Under the pieces are notes generated by a model. It was not told the DNA's origin and searched no databases. It saw nothing but the letters and a program-made list of their open reading frames with translations. 64,000 nucleotides of DNA, from NCBI GenBank assembly GCA_010093605.1, contig MU004191.1, positions 1,825,903 through 1,889,902 of the forward strand, read 5' to 3'. Position numbers and translations under genes: made by a program. The stretch comes from Lophium mytilinum. Lineage: Eukaryota; Ascomycota; Dothideomycetes; Mytilinidiales; Mytilinidiaceae. Positions 1 through 9,602 of the stretch are shown in pieces. Numbering within the stretch: the stretch's first letter is position 1; every line of letters begins with the position of its first letter.

Positions 1-1
1 T

Positions 2-224
2 CAAGACTTGGTCTCCTACTGCGTGAAGGACGATATCCCGTTCACCCTGTTCGAAGACTGGACGACTATCCTAGCTAAGACGAAGGAGATTGTGTAAGTT
101 CTAGCATCCTTACATCTGGACTAAATCTAACGAGTTCATCAGCGAAGGCAAGACAACTGTCAAGGCTGCCGCCCTCGCGGGATCCGAGGCATACAAAGCC
201 TCCTTGCACTCTCACAGCTTGTGA
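2..224 (+). CDS. C-terminal fragment of an unidentified protein
   Basis: The window opens inside a plus-strand gene. An open frame from base 2 reaches a GTAAGT donor at 94. A 49-nt intron (94-142) with a CTAAC branch point at 127-131 and a CAG acceptor follows. The frame resumes at 143 and stops with TGA at 222-224. The visible tail is about 57 residues: acidic and aromatic before the intron (FTLFEDW), Ala/Lys-rich after it, ending in a His/Ser/Leu C-terminus. Without the intron the frame would stop at 95-97, but splice signals and codon continuity both favour splicing. I do not recognise the family, and the 5' part lies outside the window. Confidence 0.6.
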
Positions 225-1001
225 GACCGATTCAGAAATAACTCTGTTCGGACCTGAGTCGAGCTTGGAAACGATTTTTGCATACGCCGACCTGCGGCCT
301 TTTTGACCATTTGCATTTGCTGCCAATAGAACTATAGATGACGACCCCAGATATACAGGATATAAATAGATTGCTGCTACAAGGGTGCCTCGAGCACCCA
401 AGCCCTTGCTATTCAATAGTTTGCTCACGATCTGACTGGAGTTTCAAATCTACAAAATTAGAAGCCTAAGTGCCTATTTGACTCTTCTCCGGGCTACACG
501 ACATCAGTGCTACTCGTCCCCGACTGCTATGTGTATGCTGGGGTAGTCACATGACCATGTCGGTCTCCGGTTCCGCTTGACGTACGATGTGCTGGCATCT
601 CCATCCCACCTCCAAGGAGCGCGCGTCCGGGGTTGCTAGGGTTGCTCCACCATGAAGCTCACCACCCACCAGCACCCGCCGATTCGACAATTGCAAGCCG
701 GCTGTGGCTGATCCCGTCCGCCCTCACCGCTTTCCCTCGCAGCAATATCTGGAGAAACGAGTGCCTCGCGGCCGCGTTTGAGTCGCCATCCCACCGCTCC
801 TTTTCTGACGATTCGAGTACCCCGCTAGTTGGGCCTTCAACCTCACCTCCAGCTCGACTTTTTCGACATTCTAAAAAAATACCCACAACATAGCAGTAGT
901 AGTTAGTAGCAGCTCCCAGGTACACACCATCCCACCCCGCCGATCCCCAACCAAGCCCTTCGTCCTAACACTCCACCCCCAGCTACACCCTCTCCACAAC
1001 C
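225..1001 (+). promoter_or_regulatory. Intergenic region upstream of the NECAP gene
   Basis: No supported gene lies here. It holds the 3' flank of the left-edge gene and the upstream region of the NECAP homologue. A palindrome-like GTCACATGAC at 546-555 resembles a Cbf1/CDEI-type E-box (RTCACRTG). The last 130 bases before the ATG are C-rich and pyrimidine-biased, as is common for fungal 5' leaders. The start ATG at 1002 sits in the context CACAACCATGAAC. Promoter function is inferred from position only. Confidence 0.3.
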
Positions 1002-1901
1002 ATGAACATCGACCCCACCACCAACGCGCCCCTCCCCGCCGACGCCATCCAACGCATCCTCTTCATCGCGCCCAAAGTCCACGTCTACAACATCCCCCCG
1101 CTCACCTCGACCTCGGGCTACAAAGCCGCCGCCTGGACGGAGAACAACAACGCGCGCCAGATCTTCACCGCCCGCCTGCGCATCCTCGAGACCGCCGTGC
1201 CCCTCCCCGCCTCCGCTACCCCCTCCTCCCCGACCGCAGAGCCCCAGGAGAAAGTCACAACCACCCTCCTCCTCGAAGACCCCGCCACCGGCGCGCTCTT
1301 CGCCGCCTGCCCCTATACCTCCCCCGCGACCGTCAGCCAGGCGGTCGACAGCTCGCGCTTCTTCGCGCTTGTGGTGGTGGGTGACGGGGGCAGGAAGGCG
1401 ACGCTGGGGATTGGGTTTGAGGAGCGCAGCGAGGCGTTTGATTTTAGCATTAGCTTGCAGGACGCGCGGAGGGTGCTGGGGATGGAGAATCCGGGGGCGG
1501 CGGCGACGCCTGGGGGAAAGGGGGGGAAGAAGGGGAAGAGGGAGGAGGAGGAAGGAGGGGAGAAGCGGGATTTTAGCCTGAAGGAGGGCGAGACGATTAC
1601 GGTGAATATTGGGGGTAGGGGAAGGAGGGCGGTAGGGGGTGGGTCAGGGGCAGGGGGCCAGGGTGGGGAGGAGAGGGAGAAGGAGGCGCTCTTTTCGATT
1701 AAGCCGCCGCCGGGGAGTGGGAGTGCGGGGGGTTTAGGGGGAGGTGGAGGGGGTGCTGGTGCTGGTGCTGGGATGCCTTTTCTGCCGCCGCCGCCGAGCG
1801 CACGGGAGGTCAAGGAGGAGAGGAGGCGGAGTAGGCAAGCGGCGGAGATGACGCCGAAGGACCTGGGGTTCGATGACGGGGAGTTTGGGGAGTTTCAGTA
1901 G
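1002..1901 (+). CDS. NECAP-family endocytic adaptor (PHear domain)
   Basis: A single-exon 299-residue protein of the adaptin-ear-binding coat-associated (NECAP, DUF1681) family. These proteins bind clathrin and the AP-2 adaptor at endocytic sites. The PHear domain spans roughly residues 15-200. Recognisable family segments are the early strand RILFIAPKVHVYNIPP, the KAAAWTE turn, and the block SSRFFALVVV followed by LGIGFEERSEAFDF near residues 120-150. An Ala/Ser/Pro insert (about 68-80) and a Gly/Lys/Glu-rich insert (about 165-255) interrupt or follow the domain; both have strong base-composition bias and are probably disordered. The C-terminus ends in acidic DDGEFGEFQ, resembling the short acidic Phe adaptor-binding motifs of this family. 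No intron is needed. Family assignment is confident; the role is inferred from family knowledge. Confidence 0.9.
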   Translation: MNIDPTTNAPLPADAIQRILFIAPKVHVYNIPPLTSTSGYKAAAWTENNNARQIFTARLRILETAVPLPASATPSSPTAEPQEKVTTTLLLEDPATGALFAACPYTSPATVSQAVDSSRFFALVVVGDGGRKATLGIGFEERSEAFDFSISLQDARRVLGMENPGAAATPGGKGGKKGKREEEEGGEKRDFSLKEGETITVNIGGRGRRAVGGGSGAGGQGGEEREKEALFSIKPPPGSGSAGGLGGGGGGAGAGAGMPFLPPPPSAREVKEERRRSRQAAEMTPKDLGFDDGEFGEFQ

Positions 1902-2189
1902 AGGTGAATTGGATATGAGGATGGGGTGGCATGAGCGTGTGGTGGTAGATAATTACATTATTAATGGGTCTAATTTGTATATATACATGGCCATCGTCGA
2001 TCGTTTCTTTTCTTCTTACTTCGCGCCTGGAGGTGTATGTCCATTCCGGGCGGATATGGGGCTTCAAGCTTCTCAAAAAGACAACTAGCGTTGATGTGAG
2101 CCCTTGTGTTCTTCGCCGCTGTGTCGTCGCGGCGGGACGGGTGGTTCTGGTGTTCATTCTTCTGCCAGTTGCGACAGTCCTCCGCGGTC

Positions 2190-3074
2190 TCAATCCGACC
2201 ATCCACTTGCCTCCTGGTAGAGCTTGTTGATATCATCGATCAAGTCCGCCGGCTTCGAGCCCCCATCGCAGTCCGACCACGCACCATCATCCCGTATACA
2301 CCTAACCTCATTATTCAACCGCACCGTGCAGCTCTTCGTGACATTCAACTCCGCGCTGCGCTCCACGCTCTCCCTCAGCAAGCCCATCGCAAACCCGCCA
2401 TCATCCTCACTCACACAATGATTGATCTTATCGAAATCCATGCCATGCTCCAGCGCGCAGTCCTCCAGAAGGCTCTTTTTCGGAATGTCCTCATAGCTCT
2501 TGCTCAGACACATGGTAAACCCCAGGTATATCTTCGGATCCGGATACACGCTCGCCGCGCATAGCTCGATGATGTTCCCGAGACACTCCGTCTGGCCGTG
2601 CTTGCACTGCACGCCGTCGTCGTCGTGCGTAACCCTAACACGCAGCCGTTAGCCCGTGCTACGACGCCCGTCGCACAGCTCACTGAACTTACTTGCCGAT
2701 GAACGACAGCTTGAAATCGACCTTGTCGGACACGTTTTGCATGCTCGGCAGTATGAGCTTCTGGAGGCAGTCGCGCGCATCAGGGCATTTCGACCTAGAG
2801 GCACTTGGTCAGATGGGGCAGGTCGTCGACGGGTGGGCGGGCCGTGCCCGTCTTACATTATATGGACTTCCAGCGGCACTTTTGTAGCCTCCTGGTGGTT
2901 GTGACTCGGGTCCTGGCATTGGAAGCTCTGGGCGAGGAAGAAGAGGCCGATGATGGCGACGAAGGCGGCGGCGTGGAAGCGTGAGAGACGGGAGCGCACG
3001 CCTCGCGGGGGCATTGTGGTGTCGTCCGGGGTCTGGGGCGTGGTGGTTGGGAGGAGGGGTGTCTTTGCGTCCAT
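2190..3074 (-). CDS. GILT-like thiol reductase family protein, membrane-anchored
   Basis: Three minus-strand exons (3074-2857, 2794-2693, 2634-2190) encode about 254 residues. Donors are GTAAGA and GTAAGT and both acceptors are TAG. Residues 1-30 are a basic cytosolic-type leader, and 34-52 form a hydrophobic signal anchor. The sequence then has CPDARDC (76-82) at the position of the GILT active site and CKHGQTECLGNIIELC (117-132), which matches the GILT signature CQHGx2ECx2Nx4C. GILT enzymes reduce protein disulphides in lysosome or vacuole-like compartments. The usual CXXC is not present: Cys76 is followed three residues later by Ala and the next Cys is six residues on. Reductase activity is therefore uncertain. 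It is divergent from the hexokinase-like gene. Family membership is confident. Confidence 0.85.
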
Positions 3075-3617
3075 CGTGCAGGTTTTATACGGAGGATGAT
3101 AGGTATTTTGGGATGCGCGCTTTGAGGGAGCGTGAGAGCTGATAAAGTCTTACAGATCCAAGGGAGGAAAAAAGTACGGAGTGGCACAGTTGGTAAGGTC
3201 GTAGCTAGCAGCTAGGGATTGGGGCTCAGCCCAGCCTTCTCAGCTTCTGGTCGAAATCGGCAAGCCCAGACGGAAACCCAAGTGCACGGTTCGGGTCCAC
3301 CGCGCAGTCACCATACCACTACATCGCAACGCTTTTCGGGTGCAACACCAGTGTCCTCAGATACAGCACCCGCCCGCTTCCTGATTGTACGCTGTGTCTG
3401 CGTGGCCGCGTATGAGGGTGGTTTTCTCTTTATAAATTCATTTTCTGCGCTGTTGCTCGTTGTTTTGGCTTCCATCACTTCGCTTTACATACCCCTCCAC
3501 GCGTCAGCTTCATGCGATTATTTCTTACGGGACTTCGCTATTGTGCACTTGTTTACAGCCTCACATAGTCGCGTTACCTAGTGCTTGTTTATTGTCTCTC
3601 TGATCATTTCAACCGCG
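3075..3617. promoter_or_regulatory. Divergent intergenic region, GILT-like gene / hexokinase-like gene
   Basis: A 543-bp region between two divergently transcribed genes, holding both upstream regions. I see no additional gene. The ATG used for the hexokinase-like gene is at 3618; the in-frame triplets upstream of it contain no ATG. No specific operator can be named. Confidence 0.3.
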
Positions 3618-5321
3618 ATGCGGAGTTCTGTACAGGCATCCAAAGACGACGCCAGCTTGGATGACTTTCTATCTCCTTTGACCCGCCCGGTGACCGAGGA
3701 CGGTCTCCTAGATCTGGCCCGGAGGTTCACAAACACATATAAACAACTCGCAAGAACATCAACGGAGCATTTTCTGACTACGCCGGTTACTACCCTACCA
3801 ACTGGGAACGAGAGGGGCAAATTTCTGACGATTGACTTGGGCGGGACGAACCTCCGCGTCGGATTCATCGAGCTTCTTGGAGAGAATGAGGCAGACGCTG
3901 TGAAGCATCAATCCCAGCACGTACTTCCCTCGAAAATTAGGAGGTCACATGAGAAATCATGGAACATCGAAGAGCACATGAAGATGGACCAGGCCGAGGA
4001 CCTGTTTGCGTGGATTGGTGACTGCATTGCCGAAGTTATTACGGATGCTCTAGATGAGGCTTCAGAAAAGGGGTCTGATGAAGCTCCCTTTGGTGATGAG
4101 ATACCGTTGGGTATCACCTTCAGCTTTCCCATGACGTGAGTATTGTCAACGTTCCTGACTTGCTCTTTCAATGTAGGTTGCATCATGACTACCAAGCTGA
4201 CGAGTCTATTCAGGCAAACATCAATGTCAGAAGCGACGCTAATGCCCATGGGCAAAGGCTTCGCCATCACATCTGACTTGAATCTCGGAAAAATACTCTT
4301 GGCTGGCTACGGACGACATTTAGATGGTCGGAGTACTAACAGCGACGACTCTACATCTGGCGACACGCCTTCAAACAGAAAGAAGAAACTACCATCACTA
4401 CCGAAGATCCGCATTGCTGCCATCACCAACGACACCGTAGCCACCTTTGCCTCCTTAGCCTATGCAGTGCGGTCCACGTCAAACAGCCGCGTCGCCATGG
4501 GCCTCATCGTGGGAACCGGCACCAACGCCACCGTTCCAATGGAACTGGGCTATCTCCATCCCGAGAAAGTTGCAGAGCTTGCGACTCCTGGCAGGGCTGA
4601 TATGAGGAAGACGGTCGTCATCAACACCGAGTGGACCATTCGCGGGACTGACAAGCCCCTCGTAGACCTCGACATCAAGACCAAATGGGATCTAGAGCTC
4701 GACATGAACAGTGAAGCCCCAGGATTCCAGCCATTCGAGTACATGACCGCCGGGCGGTATCTAGGCGAGATCGTGCGCCTCGTGTTGTTCGATTTGCTGT
4801 CTAGAGACGATAGCGTGGAAGACGTACCGCAAGGATTAAGTAGGAAGAATGCAATATCAACGCGGTTCCTGTCAACGCAAGTGGCGGATCGGAGCAGCCT
4901 CAAGAGTCTTAGCGCAGAGCTTGAGAAGATAATACCTTCAAAATCTGCTTTTTGGACCCCACAGCGGTGCGAGATGGTTCGGAAGATTGCGCTGGCTGTC
5001 CAGCAACGGTCGTCTGCCCTCGTTGCGGCGGCCATTGTAGGACTGCTTGGGTGCGTGCAGGATATTCGGCTAGACGATACTGGAGGAATAGACGGCGTGG
5101 GCTCAAGTCCTTCGGAAGAGATCATCATTGCATACACGGGAGGCCTGGCATCGGGGTATCGGGACTGGCTCCCTGATTGTCAGAACTGGGTTGATGTTCT
5201 CATTCGCAAGGGCTCGGTAGCGAATGCGTCGAAGCGGGTGGTGTTGAAGGAGGCGGTAGATGGAGGGGTCATCGGCGCTGCTGTGCTAGCTGGGATGACG
5301 GAGGGCGCTGCAGGTAGGTAG
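3618..5321 (+). CDS. Divergent hexokinase-family protein
   Basis: Two exons (3618-4135, 4214-5321) separated by a 78-nt GTGAGT/CAG intron give about 541 residues. Hexokinase landmarks are DLGGTNLRVGF (about 73-83), the small-domain motif ITFSFPMTQ (about 166-174) continuing into MGKGF (about 185-189), TNDT with the catalytic-type Asp near 246, GTGTNA, INTEW and FEYMTAGRYLGE. Active enzymes normally have a Trp-Thr-Lys-Gly-Phe run where this has Met-Gly-Lys-Gly-Phe. The C-terminal adenosine-binding Asp-Gly-Ser is replaced by TGGLASGY. These changes resemble the atypical filamentous-fungal hexokinases of the HxkC/XprF type, which regulate carbon and nitrogen responses or secreted proteases rather than mainly phosphorylating glucose. 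The Lys and Asp are retained, so residual catalysis cannot be excluded. Membership of the hexokinase family is certain; the regulatory subtype is inferred. Confidence 0.88.
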
Positions 5322-6236
5322 GGCGTTTAGCTTGGAGGCCGATAGATGAGTGCATCGCAAACAAAAAGAAGGTAGACTAGAGGCGCTTTACTTTGACTCA
5401 GTCTCATATTTCACGTCAAAATCTGCCCAGCCTCGCGTTTGTTCTCGTAACTCATATTGAAACACTAGGTTTGGGAAGATTGATAGAGATGTTTCACCTG
5501 TGCTATCATGGTCTATCTTTGGACATTAACGCAGCAGGTAAAACGTGGGTTGTAGTGGGAGCCTAGGTGAGTGACATTGTTGGACGAGGAGGTAGCCCTG
5601 CCATGCTTAATCTACCTTAAGATACTGCCTCCGCCAGGTTGATAAATTGGTGTAACCTTTTGCAGACTGCATACATGAGTGCTCGATGTATAGTATTCTG
5701 CACCACATTCGGCCCACGATGTTTGAAGCTGTGGTGTTGTTGGGAAGCAGCTACCCGCCCGATGCGGGAGTGGCTCGGTCTTAGCGTCACATGCTGCACA
5801 AACACCAAACGACCTCTTCACACTCCTCTACCTAATCTCTGATTTCGACATCTCGATTCCTCAGACAGACTGTGCATTCACTCTCACATATCATAACGGC
5901 TTGGCTTTCGAGGCACTTGCAAGCCCAAAAATGCGGATGTAATTCCGTATCTGATATCAGTTCACGAAGCACGCTTCTCCACCTGGGCACAAGCCACCAC
6001 GATCCTTCTCTGAGACACTCTCACACTTACCAAACGCACAGACGGGCCGCCCATAGTGCCACATCACCTCCACCACGGCTTTCCCGCGTTCTTAACTGCC
6101 CACTGCGGTTCGCAGGTTCCACTCGTTCACAATCAAGGTAAGATATAGATCTCCTGTTGTTACATTCTGCGCGACCTGCAAGGGCTTTTAGATCTCTGTT
6201 GACAGCTTCATAGTATTCGTCTAGGACGACATAAAG
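5322..6236. other. Intergenic region without supported gene
   Basis: A 915-bp stretch between the hexokinase-like gene and the membrane-protein gene. Open frames here are short, overlapping and lack splice logic. The pyrimidine-rich part from about 5,850 to 6,110 is probably the upstream region and leader of the following gene. Nothing else is seen. Confidence 0.5.
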
Positions 6237-7499
6237 ATGCGCCTCGGATCTAAGACCGCAGTTCTCCTCTGCGTGGCTTTTAACTCTTTCGCCCAAAGTT
6301 CCCAAGGTCCCTCGCCCTCGCAACTATGCTACTACGACGTAGGCAAGCTCGCCTCGGAAGAGATCATACCGTGTTTTGAGGGTAGCCCAATCTCGTCGTG
6401 CTGCATGAAGGCAAGCAACTGTCTGGCCGACAATGCTTGCTGGGATCCCGCGAGTGGGGCCACCTACCAGTACGGCTGTACGGATTCAGCCTACGAGGAT
6501 GAGAGATGCCCTTGGAAGTGCGGCTTTGACACCGGTACGCCACACGGCGCAAGATAAGAGTAATGTTCCGGCTGACAATCACCAGACGCATCGCCCTGGG
6601 TAGGACTCGTCTATTGCGACGGCGAGGGTGACACTACCAGTACTCACAATCCTAACAACACCTGGTTATGCCATCACCCAGACAACTGTGGGGGCCCGAA
6701 ACTGTGTCCCAAGGAGACTGTTTGGCCTGCCTTGCCAACTAAGTGGCCAATAGTCTCCTGCGGTCAGCTGAACGACCCCAGCGCCACCGCGTTCTTGGAC
6801 GGCAACCCGTTGGAATCGATCATAGTTCTTCCCAAAGACTCCAAAGGCGTCGCTAGCTACTTCTCAGCTCATCCTTTTCCGACTCCCCCTCCCAGTTCGC
6901 CGATTCTCTCAACCAGCTCGTTCGCATCGACGACGCCGAAAGTCTCAAGTCCGTCAACCCTTGCGACTCTTACGACTAATCCAACGAGCTCCCCATCGTC
7001 CACGTGGCCCGTTTCGGGGCCCACCACTGGGCCTGACAGCTCCGACTCCGGACATTCATCCACCCTCAACATCGGCCTCGGTGCCGGCATCGGCATCCCC
7101 GTCTTCTTCATCGTCACAGGCCTGCTCAGCTTCTACGGCTGGCGCAAGCACAAGCGAAGCAAGCATTCCAAGATAACATCGCAGCAAGATCCGCCCACTC
7201 CAATGATCGATACGTATGCAGTCGGCGCAGCAGGCTCTGGTTTCACACACAAGGCTGAACTCGACAGCACGCCTATCAACAGCCCCACTATGACTACCAT
7301 GGGCTCCGGGGCGGACAACGGACCTGGGAAGTCGGTGTTTGAGATGGAGAGTCCCCAGGCCTCGCCCGTGGCACCGGTGCATCGCAATTTCTCGCAGCCG
7401 CCGGGTGAGGAGGTCTATGAGATGGAGGGGGACATTCCGGTTAGGCCGGCGCCGCAGGAGATGCCTTCGCCTCTGCAGCCGAAGCGGAGAATCGATTAG
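6237..7499 (+). CDS. Secretory-pathway type I membrane protein with Cys-rich ectodomain
   Basis: Two exons (6237-6534, 6586-7499) and a 51-nt intron (GTACGC donor, GCTGAC branch point, CAG acceptor) encode about 403 residues. An N-terminal signal peptide (about 1-24) is followed by a Cys-rich ectodomain with paired cysteines (SSCC, CLADNACW, CPWKCGF, CHHPDNCGG, KLCP) to about residue 190. A Ser/Thr/Pro stalk runs over about 205-265, and a single transmembrane helix (GLGAGIGIPVFFIVTGLL) is followed by basic WRKHKRSKHSK. The cytosolic tail of about 120 residues is Pro/Glu-rich. This architecture (secreted Cys domain, mucin-like stalk, one helix, disordered tail) is common among filamentous-fungal plasma-membrane sensors and wall-associated proteins. 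I cannot name a family, so the sensor or wall role is a guess from architecture. Confidence 0.8.
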
Positions 7500-8867
7500 A
7501 TCGGTCTGGTCGGTGGAAAGAGAGGAGGTGAAGGGGTAAAGTGGTAAATGGATGAGCTGTACAGTGGGGAGATTTGCCTATAACGGGGCGTCCGGCGTCC
7601 TTGTTGATATCTGGGCATTTGTATTAGGGAAGGGCGTCTACTGGCTGGGCAAGGAGGGGATTCTTTTTTCGCCCGGTTTCTCGACGGCTGGTTGGGCACT
7701 CGGTATGTATGATACATTTGCGGTTAACTGAATCATACATTAGATATAGGAATTCTGTTGCGAAAGCAAAAGGGAAATTCCCGATTGATAGGAAATCCGT
7801 GAATAAAAGGTTCCAGTATACCGATCTGTGGGTGTTTCCGTGTGCTTCTAATACTGAAGATACACGCCCATTTACCCGGCATCGCTTGGAGGACCCCGGT
7901 ATGTGGCAAGAGTTGAAAACATATAGATAGTCTTGCGAGGCTTGATGGCTCTCCGAGGCGACCTCAGGTGCAATTAGAACAAACCGCCACCTCGCCTTCA
8001 ATTCAGCGTGATTGTTACTCAGAACACTCATCCCCCACACCCATCGCCATAGTTAATCAACCCACCTCCAGTATAACAGCGCTGAACTCCTTTGCATGGT
8101 GCGCTTCTTCTTACTTCGCTTCCGTTCCAGTGATCTAGTCTTTTCAGACTCTCGTATCTCTCTCCCTATCTCATCCCAAAGATCCATCACTCAATCTTAT
8201 CTCAGGCACTCGATTTGAGGTTCGGCCTCTGACTACCAAATATCGTTGAACACTCACCGCTGTTTTCCGTCACGGACCTCACGTGCACCGGACCGACGGC
8301 TTCCGAGCGCAATAACTTTTGGCTATAAAACCTCGCTCGGTTCTGAGACTGGAGTTTTCTCTGCAGGGACGAGGTTGGGGTGTGGGATCAAAATTGTACT
8401 ACAAACTTCCCACGGAGGTGTCGCAGCAAACGATGTAGGACAAGCTTCGATGGTCTGGGGAAATTGGGGTCTTGCAAAATCCGGCTGCATGAACGCTCGA
8501 TGGGTGGAGAGGTGTGTCGTGCAACATCGACACGACCTGAGTTCAATGTAGGGAGTGATTATGCTGGGCAGATCAACCAAGCACCTCATGAGTTGGGCTC
8601 GATCGACAACGCTCAAGACAGAGGCAGAAAGTGGACGGGGGGGGTATGGGAGCGGATAATGATGGAGTTCATGATCCTGAACTGGAGATGGAGATGGGTG
8701 GGGTTGAGAGTTGTTGATGTATCATTTCTCTTTGAGGGGATAGAGAGATGCTAGACAGTAAGTTGGTGAGTTTTGACGTTCCTTGATGGGGATGATGTTC
8801 AGCATTGCGGGAGAAGAGAGCACGCCTCCCGCCATGCTTTTACTTCTGCTTTGTCCTCACGACCCCG
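7500..8867. other. Gene-poor region without supported gene
   Basis: No frame here shows family similarity, splice structure or a convincing start. Several 60-140-residue open frames on both strands overlap one another and look like chance. The segment begins a roughly 8-kb gene-poor compartment that continues to about 15.7 kb. Confidence 0.5.
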
Positions 8868-9012
8868 AGTCCCCATGATAGAACAGACCTGGTGTTTTGT
8901 TCCAAACTCCTGCATTGTCCGCGAATATCCCATAATTCCGGGTCCCCATGATGGAGCAGACCTGGTGTTTTGTTCCAAACTCCTGCATTGTCCGCGAATA
9001 CTCCATAATTTG
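8868..9012. repeat. 73-bp tandem duplication
   Basis: Two nearly identical direct copies with a 73-bp period. The first begins with CCCCATGATAGAACAGACC at 8871 and the second with CCCCATGATGGAGCAGACC at 8944. Both continue through GTTTTGTTCCAAACTCCTG and end in a CCATAATT segment. Only a few substitutions separate the copies, so the duplication is recent. It lies in non-coding DNA. Confidence 0.85.
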
Positions 9013-9390
9013 TACCCTGGACCACCACCAGGACTCCATCAAGGTGTTCTTAGGCCAATATTCCAACCAACTACACCACACATGGGCGCTGCACTATCAT
9101 GCCTTGCGTCCGCCAATCCCATCAGACCAGCATGAAAGGACACGTCGACGATTTTGATCCCCAGCAGTCTTCCAACTTCCCCTTGCTCAAGAAACCCTCC
9201 CCGAACCTACTCTTTTATACCCTATGGAGAAAGAAAAGCAATGACTCAGTGACCGTTCACGGGCTTTCCACGTGCCAGATCTCGAATAGACACCTGTACT
9301 ACAACGCCACGAAGTCTGGTTACAAGTTCCTACGAATCCAACCGCGCGACGTAAACGTTCTAGATGTTGAGACTATGTAAAGGGGTGTGC

Positions 9391-9602
9391 AGATGTGCCT
9401 TTCTATTGTTACTTTTGTTCTCTAAGCAGAAGAATAATATCAGGCCGCGGATTAAAGAATATTTAGAAGCATAGTATAGAAATTCTCCTCTACTCTAAGA
9501 GCAGTATAAGAAGGAAAGGGCACGTGTAGTGCATATAATTCTAGAAGTAGAGAAAGAAGATTACTCCACGTGCCATAGAGTATAACACGTGTAGGCACAT
9601 CT
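9391..9602. repeat. Possible small inverted-repeat (MITE-like) element
   Basis: AGATGTGCCT at 9391-9400 recurs as its exact reverse complement AGGCACATCT at 9593-9602. Together they bracket about 212 bp that is more AT- and purine-rich than its surroundings. Inside are three CACGTG palindromes, two of them forming an inverted GGCACGTG/CACGTGCC pair. There is no coding capacity. The terminal match is only 10 bp and I see no clear target-site duplication, so the element call is tentative. Confidence 0.3.

Noticed and set aside
1313-1813. Minus-strand Pro-rich frame opposite the NECAP gene
   Set aside because: It is the antisense reading of the GC-rich Gly/Lys-rich part of a well-supported gene.
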